A stretch of 64,000 nucleotides of DNA from Roseovarius sp. MMSF_3350 (lineage in GTDB: Bacteria > Pseudomonadota > Alphaproteobacteria > Rhodobacterales > Rhodobacteraceae): the NCBI RefSeq assembly GCF_030733425.1, contig NZ_JASHIZ010000019.1, positions 1-64,000 of the forward strand. The letters run 5' to 3'. This document shows positions 51,745 to 60,570 of this stretch, one piece after another. The stretch's first letter is position 1. Each line of letters begins with the position of its first letter. A program made the position numbers and the translations under genes. The notes beneath the pieces were generated by a model. It ran no database searches and was not told the origin of the DNA. It was given only the letters and a program-made list of their open reading frames with translations.

Positions 51745-52634
51745 GCGATCCACCGCCACCGGTGGAAAATGATCAATTGTCGACAGAAGTGTTAGACAAG
51801 CACCGACAGATCATTTGTCGAAGCGAACTCGTTGCCAATGAAGACGACCTCGCGGCTAAAATTATTGGCATGTCGAGGCTGGTTAAGTTCGACAAGGGTC
51901 AGGTTTTAATGACCCACGGCGAGGATGCTGATGATGTTTACTTCATTTTGTTCGGATCCGTCAGAGTATCCATCAACTCAACCTTCATTGATACCAGAGA
52001 GGCACCTCAGACCATTGGCGAAATGGCGGCAATGAAACCAGGTGCTGCTCGCTCCGCAGATGTCTGTGTCGAGTCCGAGAAATTGGAAGCACGGGTTATC
52101 TCGGCACACGACTTTAGAACTCTAATGTCCACGCACACCGAGTTTTCTACGCGACTGTCGAGCATGGTAGATTCCATGAATCGAAAAAACATAAGATTAC
52201 TTGGCACCAGTAGTAGATCGCCGGGAAACGCCTGGACATGGACTTCGATAGTGTTCGGCGCAGTAGTTGGACTCCTTTGTGGCATTTGGCTTGGGCTTGG
52301 GGGCTCTCCACTTTGGTTTGCGATTTTGTCGGCCCTCGGTGCCGGTGCCTTGAGCACCCTCGTTGCTATCCGGATGAATCCAGACCTGATTTATCGCAAC
52401 ATGTTTTGGCTTTCGGGCGCAGCTATGATTGCTCAAACAGTCCAAACCGTCTTTAGCCTTTCATTTTCAGTCGATGGGACACAGAACCAACTGCCGCTTC
52501 TTTGGAATTTCAACTCGAACCCCGAGCAGAAGTGGTGGGTTGTCTTAATAATCTATCTCTCCCTTGCCGCGTTGGCGTTCATGTCTTGGCTGGCAGATCG
52601 AGATCTTCGAAGGAACTCCAGCAAAAGTGAGTGA
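51723..52634 (+). CDS. Cyclic-nucleotide-binding membrane effector (PycTM-like)
   Basis: The 303-residue protein combines an N-terminal cyclic-nucleotide-binding domain (about residues 42-150) with four membrane helices (about 172-193, 196-216, 228-248, 271-291). The phosphate-binding cassette is TIGEMAAMKPGAARSADV, with Glu100 and Arg110 in the ligand positions. In Pycsar, cCMP or cUMP binding to such a protein disrupts the inner membrane and aborts phage growth. Known PycTM effectors are described with fewer helices, so four segments are a variation. Translation starts at TTG 51723 inside the WYL gene; a GTG at 51762 is an alternative but has no ribosome-binding site. It overlaps the cyclase gene by 8 bases. 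Confidence 0.87.
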   Translation: MFGKKKISDPPPPVENDQLSTEVLDKHRQIICRSELVANEDDLAAKIIGMSRLVKFDKGQVLMTHGEDADDVYFILFGSVRVSINSTFIDTREAPQTIGEMAAMKPGAARSADVCVESEKLEARVISAHDFRTLMSTHTEFSTRLSSMVDSMNRKNIRLLGTSSRSPGNAWTWTSIVFGAVVGLLCGIWLGLGGSPLWFAILSALGAGALSTLVAIRMNPDLIYRNMFWLSGAAMIAQTVQTVFSLSFSVDGTQNQLPLLWNFNSNPEQKWWVVLIIYLSLAALAFMSWLADRDLRRNSSKSE

Positions 52635-53319
52635 ATTCGAGAACAAGATACACGATGACGTTCGGGGCATCTTCAAATCAGCCTGGACTGAGACCAAAGG
52701 ACAAGTTGTTCCAAAGTCAGAAGACCTGGGCCTGTCAAATGTTGGGCGTTCAATATCCGCGACGATACTCTACGCAGACATTGATGGGTCAACGCAGATT
52801 GTAGATCGATACGACGCCAAGTTCGCGGCCGAGGTTTACAAAGCGTTTTTGCTCTGCGCCACAAGGGTGATCCGGCTAAACGGGGGAGATGTTAGATCCT
52901 TCGATGGTGACCGAGTGATGGGCGTATTTATCGGAGACAGCAAGAACTCTGACGCTGCCAAAACAGGTCTTCAGATCAACTATTTGGTTAAGAAGGCTAT
53001 CAATCCAGCACTGAAAGACCAATACACATCGACCAAATTTTCTCTTCGCCATACCGTTGGAATCGATACGTCAGAGATGCTCGTTGTGAGGAGTGGTATT
53101 CGCAACAATAATGACCTCGTATGGGTCGGAAGCGCCGCCAACAATGCTGCACGAATGAACTCTCTTTCGAGCGATTTCGCAACGCGGTTGACTCCAGCCG
53201 TCTACAAGAAATTGAACGAAAAATCGAAATTCGGCGGAAACCCGAGGCGCAACATGTGGACCAGCGCGGACTGGAATGGGCGAACAATCTACCGATCCTC
53301 TTGGACTTGGCGACCATGA
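52627..53319 (+). CDS. Class III pyrimidine nucleotide cyclase (PycC-like)
   Basis: The 230-residue soluble cyclase has one catalytic domain with all key residues: ILYADIDGSTQIVDRY (metal Asp51), FDGDRVMGVFIG (metal Asp95) and LVWVGSAANNAARMNSLS (Asn172/173, Arg176). It should act as a homodimer making a cyclic nucleotide from a nucleoside triphosphate. The Tyr before the metal motif (Tyr49) is where, as I recall, PycC enzymes carry a pyrimidine-selective Tyr. The gene begins with GTG at 52627 (AAGGAAC upstream), overlapping the effector stop, as in Pycsar operons. The C-terminal part DWNGRTIYRSSWTWRP is a beta tail. It ends 92 bases before the convergent coupling-protein gene. Confidence 0.87.
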   Translation: MSEFENKIHDDVRGIFKSAWTETKGQVVPKSEDLGLSNVGRSISATILYADIDGSTQIVDRYDAKFAAEVYKAFLLCATRVIRLNGGDVRSFDGDRVMGVFIGDSKNSDAAKTGLQINYLVKKAINPALKDQYTSTKFSLRHTVGIDTSEMLVVRSGIRNNNDLVWVGSAANNAARMNSLSSDFATRLTPAVYKKLNEKSKFGGNPRRNMWTSADWNGRTIYRSSWTWRP

Positions 53320-53411
53320 ACTCCTATTTCGACCATCAAAGCAGACACTTAAGACTTGTGCAGCGAAAGACCTCTTCCCGCCCGCTCGATCGAAATACGA
53401 TCCTAGCCACC

Positions 53412-55424
53412 CTATCGGGTAAACAGCTTTTCACCGCCGTCCTCTCGCAGCATCGCTTCCATATCGTCCAAGCCATCAACGGCAGAGCGCATCTGCGCCT
53501 CATCATCCACGCCCACTGTCTCGGCATCCGCAACCTGGCCCCCCAAATCCATTTCCATCTGTCGTTGTTCCTCGGCGATAACGGCTTGAACGACGGGCGC
53601 GGTCTTCTTTGTGGCGACATCGGTTTGCCCTGAAGATTGGCCACCAGCAGCCTCGCGTGTCCGCTCCACATCAGCTTCAGAACCACGGGGCCCGCTCGAC
53701 GGCGGTGTCATCGGCATGGCGCGCATACTCAGCGGCAGGTTCCCCTGCGGCCCCCCTCCCCCCTGATCCGGAAACGGCAACTCACCCGTCTGCGCCGCGT
53801 GGATCGCCTTGAACAGCCGGTCGTCAAAATATTGGATCCGCTTTGCACGGACCGGCATTTGCGCATCGATCACCATGACGATCTCGTCGAGCGGCAGGCG
53901 GCGGGCCTCATCTTCGGGGAGCAAGGAGCTCTCTTCGGTCCGTGTGGATTGGCTGCGCCCTTCAAAGGGGTTCTTGCCGATGGACTGGGAGCGCGTGACC
54001 ACGGTTTTCGTGGTCTTGCCGACCGCCTTGCTCAACTCTTCGACGGTTTTCTCATCCGAAGGCGTCAGGTAGAGCTTTACACCCGCGTTCCCCTGCAGCG
54101 CGCGGCGCGTGTTCTCACCATAGATTTCATCGAGGGCGGGGATTGTCTGGGTGACCACGGCCAGATGACCGCGGTAGGTCCGCAAGGTCTCGATGCTCTC
54201 GACCACGATGGGCATCTTGCCCAGGCGGTTGAACTCATCGAGCATGATCATCACCGGCCAAGGCTCATCCGGCCCGGGATCCTTTTCCTGCATGGCCGAG
54301 AGGAGATCGGAGAAGAACAGCCGGATCAGCGGCGCGAGCGGCTTCACCATGAGAGGCTGGACCACCAGATAGACCGAAAAGGGCTTCTTGCGGATCGTCC
54401 GGAAATCAAAGTCCGACACCGCCGTCGCCTCATCAATCGCCGGGTTCTGCCATTGATCGAGCCCCGAGGTCATCAGGAGCGAAACGTAGGAGGTCAGCGT
54501 GTCGTTGTTGGTCGAGGCCAACCGCGTGAAGATCAGCTTGGCCGCCCGGTTGTCGACCTCGTGACCCCGCGCAAAATACTCCTTCTGCTTGTTCCCGCCC
54601 GAGGCGGCGATGCGGTAGATTTCGCCCAAGGTGGGACGCTTGCGCTGGAAGGCCAGCAAGCCTGCTGCCACAAAGAGATCGATCCCGCCCTTGAGGAGGC
54701 CCTGCACCCGGTCATTGTCGCTCTGCAGGAAGAGCGTCGCCAGAAGCTGCAGTTCCATCTGCTGGCGCGCGGGATCTTTCAGCTCAAAGATACGCAGGAG
54801 CGGGTTGTAGCGATGCGTGCGCTTGCCCTCCCAATCGGTGGGGGCAAAGCGATAGACCTTGTCGCCCTGGGCGGCGCGGTGGCGCGCCGTGGCCTCGAAA
54901 CACTCGCCCTTCACATCGAGGGTGACTGCGGAGCCCTGCCAGGTCAGCAGGTTCGGAATGACGAAGCCCGTGGTCTTGCCGCGACCCGTGGGCGCCACGA
55001 TCAGCGCGTGTGGGAAGACCTTCGAGCAGATGTATTTTGCGCGGGATTTTGGGGGGCCGAGTTTGCCGAGGATAAATCCCGTGCCGGGCGCCCCGAAGAA
55101 GCCATTGGCCTTCATCTCGCGCGCGCTCTGCCAATGGGTCTGGCCAAACCGTGTCAGGGCCGATCCCGAGAGAGCGAGGCTCAGCATCATGCCGGCGGCG
55201 GCAAAGCTGCCGATGATCAGATGGATGAGCTGGGCATCCTCGGGGCGGCGATCGAGTATCGCGAGATAGTTCTGCGCGATATAGGCGAAATCGATCTCGG
55301 CCCCGAAGCCGAGGTCCTGGTAGCTCAGCACCGCCGAGGCGATGGTGTAGCCTATGGCGGCGGTCACCAGCGTTACCAGCAAAACGCCGGTCGCGATCCG
55401 CGCCTTTCCCATGGCGGCGCTCAA
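53412..55424 (-). CDS. VirD4/TraG-type conjugative coupling protein
   Basis: The 670-residue inner-membrane ATPase delivers the relaxase-DNA complex to a type IV secretion channel. Two N-terminal membrane helices (GVLLVTLVTAAIGYTIASAV, and LIIGSFAAAGMMLSLALSGS) precede Walker A VAPTGRGKTTGFVIPNLL (about residue 145) and Walker B VMIMLDEFNRLGK (about 395). A low-complexity Gly/Pro stretch near 565-600 and an acidic tail follow. The start is TTG 55424, overlapping the relaxase stop, or ATG 55412. No mating-pair-formation (virB/trb) genes are in the window. Confidence 0.92.
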   Translation of the reverse strand: MSAAMGKARIATGVLLVTLVTAAIGYTIASAVLSYQDLGFGAEIDFAYIAQNYLAILDRRPEDAQLIHLIIGSFAAAGMMLSLALSGSALTRFGQTHWQSAREMKANGFFGAPGTGFILGKLGPPKSRAKYICSKVFPHALIVAPTGRGKTTGFVIPNLLTWQGSAVTLDVKGECFEATARHRAAQGDKVYRFAPTDWEGKRTHRYNPLLRIFELKDPARQQMELQLLATLFLQSDNDRVQGLLKGGIDLFVAAGLLAFQRKRPTLGEIYRIAASGGNKQKEYFARGHEVDNRAAKLIFTRLASTNNDTLTSYVSLLMTSGLDQWQNPAIDEATAVSDFDFRTIRKKPFSVYLVVQPLMVKPLAPLIRLFFSDLLSAMQEKDPGPDEPWPVMIMLDEFNRLGKMPIVVESIETLRTYRGHLAVVTQTIPALDEIYGENTRRALQGNAGVKLYLTPSDEKTVEELSKAVGKTTKTVVTRSQSIGKNPFEGRSQSTRTEESSLLPEDEARRLPLDEIVMVIDAQMPVRAKRIQYFDDRLFKAIHAAQTGELPFPDQGGGGPQGNLPLSMRAMPMTPPSSGPRGSEADVERTREAAGGQSSGQTDVATKKTAPVVQAVIAEEQRQMEMDLGGQVADAETVGVDDEAQMRSAVDGLDDMEAMLREDGGEKLFTR

Positions 55425-57760
55425 TGGATTTGTCCCCGCTCGGTCTCGCCATCCACGTCTGTCGCGCGGTGTTTTTCGTATTCCGCGTCGGCGAGTTCAT
55501 CGACCACCTGGCGCAAGGCCTCCGTATTGGCCGTCGCTGCATCGGATTGCAGGTAGACCTTGGCGACATAGAGCCGGTCGAGGCGGTCCTCGAGAACCTT
55601 GTCCAGCGCATCGGCATCCCCGGATGTGAGCCGGCCCAATTGACGGTCATCCAGCACCCGCGCGATCTCGGTTCGGAAAGCGTCCCGCTCCGCCTCGGTC
55701 TCGAAGGGCGCGGACAACTCCCCCGCCCGCTCATGGTCCAGGACACGCGCGATTTCGTCTGCGAGAAGGTCGGTACGGTCAGTCTGCGGCGCCGTTTCAT
55801 CGCGGGTGGCTAGACGTTCGTCACGCGTGCCAACCCCAAGCCCCTCGCGCAACTCGTTGTCGCGGCGAACCTGATTGATGGCCTCCGTGTCCCGGATCTC
55901 CACAACGGCGGCATAGGTCGCGCCGAGCCCACGGGCGAGGTGGGAGGGCATGTCCGGATAGCGCGCTCGTAAGTCATCCGTGACAGCATCCGCAATGGGC
56001 GTGCGGAGGTCGCGTGCCTCCATGATCCGGTCGACATCGCGGGCGATCTCGCTGGCGCGGGAAGCATCGGTGATGGCCTCCCTGTAGGGCTCGGACCGGT
56101 CGATCACATCGCCCGGCCGTGTCAGTAGGTCCGGATGTGCCTCGAGATACGCGCGCTGCTCGGTCTCGATCCGGCGCTCCGCCCTTGAGACAACCTCCCA
56201 GTCCCGGTCCTCGATCTGCTGCGCTGTCAGGCCGTCAGCGCGCATCTCCTGACGGATTGTCCCTTCCATCGCCCGGACCGCGCCCTCGTGATAATGGAAC
56301 CGCTCGCTGACCGCTTCCGTTTCCACAACGCCATCCCGACGCAGCACGTTTTCCCGTTTCAACAGCGTGCCAAGTTCGACATGCACGTCATTTAGGATGT
56401 CACGCGCCTGCTCCAGATCGGCGCGGCGTTCGAGGTTCAGATCGCGAGCCTCGGCGACCTTTGAGAGATCATCGGCGATCCATTGATGTTCCAGCGCGGC
56501 ACTCGCGGCGCCGGTCTCGATCCGGGCTACCACTTCAGATGTGCTGATCCCGGTTCCGCGCAGCGCGGTGTCTATGCGCGACCGCAAGTCCGGCCCGGCC
56601 AGACGGTCCAGCCGGCTGGCGTCGATATTGGCCTCAGAATAGACCCCGCCTTCCGAAGGAGCCTCGGAGAGCGTGGATGATCGCAAACCGAGAGGCTGCA
56701 TGTGCTGGATCTGCGCCTGGATCTCGATGAGGCGCTTTTCCAGCACGGGACGTTCCGCATCGGGCTTCTCGGCGATCATGCCCTGCACCCGTGCGAGCTT
56801 CTCCGCATAGAGGCTTCTCAGATCCTCGAAACTTTGATCCTCGGCCATATACACATCTCCTGTTCGATCCACCTGCCCGCCCCGCGCCAGCACCTCGCCG
56901 GCGCGGAAGAGGGCCGCGGCAATATCCTCGCGGGCCTCCCGGGAGGCTTCCGCGGCAAGCGAATGGTAGACGGTTCTGGTATTGGCGATCTCCGCCAGCG
57001 TCCGCGCCAGGTCCTGCCCCACACGTTCGCGCTCGCGGGGTGCGCGACCCTCTTCCTTTGCGGCATAAACTTCGCGGGTGGGGGCCGGGTAATGCACAAC
57101 CCCGCGATCCACCCGGCGCGTCGCTTCCAGCCGCACGCCGTACTTCTCCGCCTCCTCGACCATGGCGAGGCGGAAATCTTCATAGTTGAAGCGATGGTTG
57201 CGCCCGAGGAAAAAGAACTCGCCTTCTTGCGAGCGGCGGTTCAGCACCAGATGCGCATGCGGGTGATCGCGGTCTTCATGCACCGCGATGATGTAGTCGA
57301 AATGCCCCGCGTCACTCTGGAAGAACCGCTCGGCCACATCCGTCGCGATGTCGCGCACATCCTCTCCCCGCGTGCCGATGGGGAAGGACATGAGCATGTG
57401 GGTGGTCTGGCCCAGCTTGGGTTTGAAGCCTGCATCCCACCGCTTGGCAAAGCGCTCGGTCAGATCCTTGATGTCACGCGCCTCGAGCTTCGCTTTTCCA
57501 TCGAGGAACCCGCTACTGTCCACGATATGGGTGGACTTGGTGGTGAGGTACTCGAGCTGGTTTGTGAGCTGCGACTTTGTATGCGTGCCCCCGCCCCGGA
57601 TCGCCTTGAAGACCGCTGGCCGGTGCCCCGCCGCCGCGCGCGCAAGCTGGCTCTGCTTGGCGACATGCAGCCCCTGCATCGAGCCCCGGATCCGGCTCCA
57701 GCCGTCCCGGAAGACCTCGCCTGTGACAGCGTCAACCGCATCATTCAGCCGCATGAGCAA
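55421..57760 (-). CDS. Relaxase / mobilisation nuclease (VirD2-like)
   Basis: The 779-residue protein nicks oriT and pilots the strand into the recipient. An N-terminal relaxase domain contains the Tyr region TKSQLTNQLEYLTTKSTHIV and the three-His metal motif HEDRDHPHAHLVLNRR (about residues 160-175). The long C-terminal part (about 250-779) is rich in Arg/Glu/Asp, predicted helical and coiled, with a DUF3363-like character. Start 57760 or 57754; it overlaps the MobC-like gene by about 20 bases, so the three transfer genes form one operon. Confidence 0.92.
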   Translation of the reverse strand: MLMRLNDAVDAVTGEVFRDGWSRIRGSMQGLHVAKQSQLARAAAGHRPAVFKAIRGGGTHTKSQLTNQLEYLTTKSTHIVDSSGFLDGKAKLEARDIKDLTERFAKRWDAGFKPKLGQTTHMLMSFPIGTRGEDVRDIATDVAERFFQSDAGHFDYIIAVHEDRDHPHAHLVLNRRSQEGEFFFLGRNHRFNYEDFRLAMVEEAEKYGVRLEATRRVDRGVVHYPAPTREVYAAKEEGRAPRERERVGQDLARTLAEIANTRTVYHSLAAEASREAREDIAAALFRAGEVLARGGQVDRTGDVYMAEDQSFEDLRSLYAEKLARVQGMIAEKPDAERPVLEKRLIEIQAQIQHMQPLGLRSSTLSEAPSEGGVYSEANIDASRLDRLAGPDLRSRIDTALRGTGISTSEVVARIETGAASAALEHQWIADDLSKVAEARDLNLERRADLEQARDILNDVHVELGTLLKRENVLRRDGVVETEAVSERFHYHEGAVRAMEGTIRQEMRADGLTAQQIEDRDWEVVSRAERRIETEQRAYLEAHPDLLTRPGDVIDRSEPYREAITDASRASEIARDVDRIMEARDLRTPIADAVTDDLRARYPDMPSHLARGLGATYAAVVEIRDTEAINQVRRDNELREGLGVGTRDERLATRDETAPQTDRTDLLADEIARVLDHERAGELSAPFETEAERDAFRTEIARVLDDRQLGRLTSGDADALDKVLEDRLDRLYVAKVYLQSDAATANTEALRQVVDELADAEYEKHRATDVDGETERGQIH

Positions 57761-58334
57761 ACTCCCTTAACGCGGCCGTGGCCTTGAGCTGTATCGCATC
57801 GCGACGGCGCCGCAGGAGCAGGTCGATCTCGTCGGCGGAATCGAGGATGAACCGCGCCAGCCCGCGCATCTGCGCGAGGCGCAATTCGGAGAACTCGGCA
57901 CGCGTGCCACCATCAGCCCCCTGCCCCTGCCGGTTGGCCTTCGTCATCTGCTTGGCGATCTGCGCGACCCCATTGCCAACCTCATGCAAAGAGGACCTGT
58001 ATCGCGCCATCTCGACCGCCATTTGCGCGTCCGGGACGAACACCCCACCCGCCGCCTGGATGAGCCGCCGCAGACCCTCGGCCCGGCTCTCGATCCCGGC
58101 CTTCGCCAACACCGCGTCGAGCGCCTCAAGCTCCGCAGCGGTGACCTTCACACTGACCGCTGAGACCGGGATCGCGGCATCCGTCTGGCGCTCCGCATCG
58201 GCTTTGAGCGTGTACTGGATCGCCCGCACCGACACGCCAAACCGTTCCGCCAGCACTGAAGTGGAAACGCCTTCCGCAGCCTCGCGAACGATCTCCATGC
58301 GGTCCGCATCTGTGAGCCGTTTTGAACGAGACAT
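57741..58334 (-). CDS. Relaxosome accessory protein (MobC/VirD1-like)
   Basis: The 197-residue protein has an N-terminal helix-turn-helix (ADRMEIVREAAEGVSTSVLA then ERFGVSVRAIQYTLK) and a MobC-like helical region (VKVTAAELEALDAVLAKAGI, LRRLIQAAGGVFVPD, SLHEVGNGVAQIAKQMTKAN). MobC proteins open oriT for the relaxase. It is the first gene of the transfer operon, next to the oriT-like region. Confidence 0.82.
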   Translation of the reverse strand: MSRSKRLTDADRMEIVREAAEGVSTSVLAERFGVSVRAIQYTLKADAERQTDAAIPVSAVSVKVTAAELEALDAVLAKAGIESRAEGLRRLIQAAGGVFVPDAQMAVEMARYRSSLHEVGNGVAQIAKQMTKANRQGQGADGGTRAEFSELRLAQMRGLARFILDSADEIDLLLRRRRDAIQLKATAALREFAHAAE

Positions 58335-58385
58335 GCGAAGAAAGACCCCCTATTTCCTGCCACCTTCCACCAAGGCTGCCCCCAC

Positions 58386-58424
58386 CTTACGATAATATAC
58401 CATACTGTCAATTATATACTTACG
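58386..58424. promoter_or_regulatory. Candidate oriT / relaxosome binding region
   Basis: An AT-rich island in otherwise very GC-rich DNA lies directly upstream of mobC. CTTACG at 58386-58391 is repeated at 58419-58424, with related AATATAC and ATATAC motifs between. Position beside mobC and relaxase and the sharp drop in GC fit an oriT or the operon promoter. The nick site itself could not be identified. Confidence 0.45.
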
Positions 58425-58894
58425 TAGCATTCAGTCTCAGGCAGCCTTGGTGTCCGCTTCCCCGCGGCCCGCAGGGACGCGGCTCTGCCGCCCTCACCAC
58501 CGGGCGACCCACCTGTCCTATGGGTCCCCTTCCCCAACACCGCCCGAGGGTCTGGCCGAACGCCAAGTGTTCGGACGGAACCGCGGGCGGGCGCAAACTC
58601 CACCGACAGGGCGGACAGGCAGGGTCAAGGAGGGCCAGATTTGGCTCCGCCAAATCTCTGCCGCAAAAACCGGGAGGCCCTGGCCGATAGGTTTTTGCGG
58701 ATGGCCCCCTTGAGGCTGACTGGCCGGTCTGTCGCGGCCTGATCATTCCGGGGGAAGTGCGTCCCTTGAACGCGCAGCGCCCGGCAGCCTCAAAAGGTCG
58801 CCTCGGGCGATCTAACCGCCGGACCCGGCATCCCTGGAACAGGGATCGGGCCGCCCCAAGATCGTCCTGGGGCGGCCCATCCTCGTGAGAGGAT
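58425..58894. other. GC-rich non-coding region with a strong hairpin
   Basis: No gene was recognised; the short reading frames are compositional artefacts. GGGCCGCCCCA at 58850-58860 pairs with TGGGGCGGCCC at 58870-58880 (9-base loop) just downstream of the small minus-strand gene that ends at 58895, a likely transcription end or mRNA-stabilising structure without a T-run. Confidence 0.45.
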
Positions 58895-59101
58895 TCAGTC
58901 CTGGGGATCCTTCGCGCTCGGCGGGAACATCACCAGCTCCGAGACCGCGACCGGGAAGTCGAGCTTGAGGCTGAAGAACTCCGAACCGTCCCCGTTGCGG
59001 GTGTTGCGGAACATGGCGCCCACGCGCTGAAAACGGGTGCGCTCCTGGCCATCGGTGTCGGTGAACTTGACGGGGACGGTGGCGACGTAGTGGTTGGTCA
59101 T
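58895..59101 (-). CDS. Small conserved plasmid protein, unknown function
   Basis: The 68-residue protein begins at 59101 (MTNHYVATVPVKFTDTDGQE) after an excellent ribosome-binding site AAGGAGTAACCCAA. It continues RFQRVGAMFRNTRNGDGSEF and ends LVMFPPSAKDPQD. It is probably a small beta-rich cytosolic protein. Similar short genes are typical beside relaxase and DUF2493 genes on alphaproteobacterial plasmids. No domain of known function was recognised. Confidence 0.7.
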   Translation of the reverse strand: MTNHYVATVPVKFTDTDGQERTRFQRVGAMFRNTRNGDGSEFFSLKLDFPVAVSELVMFPPSAKDPQD

Positions 59102-59289
59102 TTGGGTTACTCCTTGTTGCGATGGGGATCTGCCAGCACGGGGGCAAGAGGCCCGGTCGCAAGTGCAAATGCGGAGGGTCCGCGGCTCCGCCGTGGAAGC
59201 CGTATTTGTGCTTGCCGAAGCGTGAGCTGAGGGCACGATTGGGCCGACCCCGTGCGATCCACATCTATGAGCAAAAAGGAGTGATCCGT

Positions 59290-59607
59290 ATGACCCCTGC
59301 CATCACGCCGACGCCACCATCCGCGTCCGCGTCCCGCCAAGCCTGGGAAGGGAAGCTGACGGAGCCCGCCCGCGTGGATGCGGTGTTCCGAAACGCCACC
59401 CGAAGGTTGTGCAGGTCTTCAGCCTCATGTGCGACGTCTCGACCCCTCGGTTTTGCGCTGCTGACGATGTGCGTGCGGGGCGCACCATCACCAGCCCGAA
59501 CCGATGCGGATGGGCCGAACTCTGACGGGCTGGGTAGAGGGATGACGGTGCTGGACGCCGTGAGCTGCCGATCAAGTGTGACCGATCGCACGCGCCATGA
59601 GACATGA
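59290..59607 (+). CDS. Possible small gene, low confidence, perhaps a decayed relative of its neighbour
   Basis: A strong ribosome-binding site (AAAAGGAGTGATCCGT) precedes ATG 59290. The 105-codon frame contains ARVDAVFRNATR, which resembles RVGAMFRNTRNG of the small minus-strand gene. After that point similarity is better in the third frame (VVQVFSLMCDVSTPRF), so a frameshift may have broken the gene. Codon usage of the remainder looks unlike a real protein. Confidence 0.35.
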   Translation: MTPAITPTPPSASASRQAWEGKLTEPARVDAVFRNATRRLCRSSASCATSRPLGFALLTMCVRGAPSPARTDADGPNSDGLGRGMTVLDAVSCRSSVTDRTRHET

Positions 59608-59640
59608 CGAAAGGGCCGCGCCAAGCGCGACCCCCTCTCT

Positions 59641-60570
59641 TCAATCTTGCGCAGTCTTCTTCGCCGGGTCAGCAACCCGCATGACCGTCAGGCCTTTCGC
59701 TTCCGCCTTCTGCCCTAGGTTGAGCGCGACCCCGTTGCCGCCGAAGAGTACAACCCCCGTCGCCGCGAACTTGTCGTCCAGCATCTCATCGTTGCACTTG
59801 AACGGTGCCGCCCGCCCGTGTGCGGACCAGCGCGGATCGAAGCGCGCCTGCGCGACCCCGCGGGCGCGGGCCCACCGAGCCGCAATCATCTCCGCGCCGT
59901 GCTTGCCACCCTTGTGGCAGAGGAAGATCTCCTGGTTGCGGTTTTGCTTGATCCGTTCGCGAACCTTGTCGAGCGTGTTGAAGATCACATCGACATCGGT
60001 CCAGTCGGTGGCGCCTGAGACGATCAGGGGGACCCCCTCGACTTTCGACTTCTCGGCGGTTTCGCGGTCGTGCTGCTCCAGGAGCTGCCGTGCCTCGAAG
60101 ACCGCCCCGGTCTCTTGCGCCCGGACGCTTGCGCGCGACCCGGCGGCCGGGATGAAGGCGTGACCGGTCTCGATCTCGTAGCATTCCGCTGCCGCCTCGC
60201 TCATCACCTCGATTGCGCCGACGATCTCGCGCAGCTGCAGAAAGCGCGCCTGCGCCTCCTCAATCGCGGTCTCGGCGATCTCCGACCCGTCGTGGGATTT
60301 TGCCAGCGCGCCGATCTTGTCGGCGGTGCGGTCAATCTCCTTGCCAAGTGCCACCTTGCGCCGCTGGAGGATCGTGGCGAGCCCATGGGCCAGCGGTTCG
60401 ATTTCCGCTTCAAGCCCGGTCCCGCGCAACTGCCCGAGCAAAGCCTCGAAGCTCTCGCGGATGATGTGGTCGGTCAGGATGTGATCTTCCGGGATCGGCA
60501 GCTGCGCGTCCTTCTCGGTCAGCCCGAAAAGTTCGATGGTCTCGTAGGTGTTCGCATTGTCGTAAGCCAT
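59641..60570 (-). CDS. DUF2493 (SLOG-related) domain protein
   Basis: The 309-residue protein starts at 60570 (MAYDNANTYETIELFGL) after CTGGAG. The N-terminal two thirds are helical (about residues 20-190). The C-terminal part is a Rossmann-like DUF2493 domain with VPLIVSGATDWTDVDVIFNT, FLCHKGGKHGAEMIAARWAR and VLFGGNGVALNLGQKA. The latter resembles nucleotide-binding SLOG folds. Such genes are frequent on alphaproteobacterial plasmids near transfer genes. The function is unknown; ligand sensing is inferred. Confidence 0.82.
   Translation of the reverse strand: MAYDNANTYETIELFGLTEKDAQLPIPEDHILTDHIIRESFEALLGQLRGTGLEAEIEPLAHGLATILQRRKVALGKEIDRTADKIGALAKSHDGSEIAETAIEEAQARFLQLREIVGAIEVMSEAAAECYEIETGHAFIPAAGSRASVRAQETGAVFEARQLLEQHDRETAEKSKVEGVPLIVSGATDWTDVDVIFNTLDKVRERIKQNRNQEIFLCHKGGKHGAEMIAARWARARGVAQARFDPRWSAHGRAAPFKCNDEMLDDKFAATGVVLFGGNGVALNLGQKAEAKGLTVMRVADPAKKTAQD

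Noticed and set aside
48343..53319. A CBASS system, suggested by the cyclase, the E2-like partner and the CapW-like regulator
   Set aside because: CBASS synthases are CD-NTases of the polymerase-beta fold. Both enzymes here show class III cyclase motifs (ADIDGST / ADISGYT), and no Cap3-type JAB protease gene is present, so Pycsar is the better match.
53637..55556. A 639-codon open frame antisense to the coupling-protein gene, and similarly long antisense frames at 3263-4327 and 56702-57787
   Set aside because: They are codon-bias shadows of GC-rich genes on the other strand. The sense frames have clear domains; the antisense products have none and lack ribosome-binding sites.
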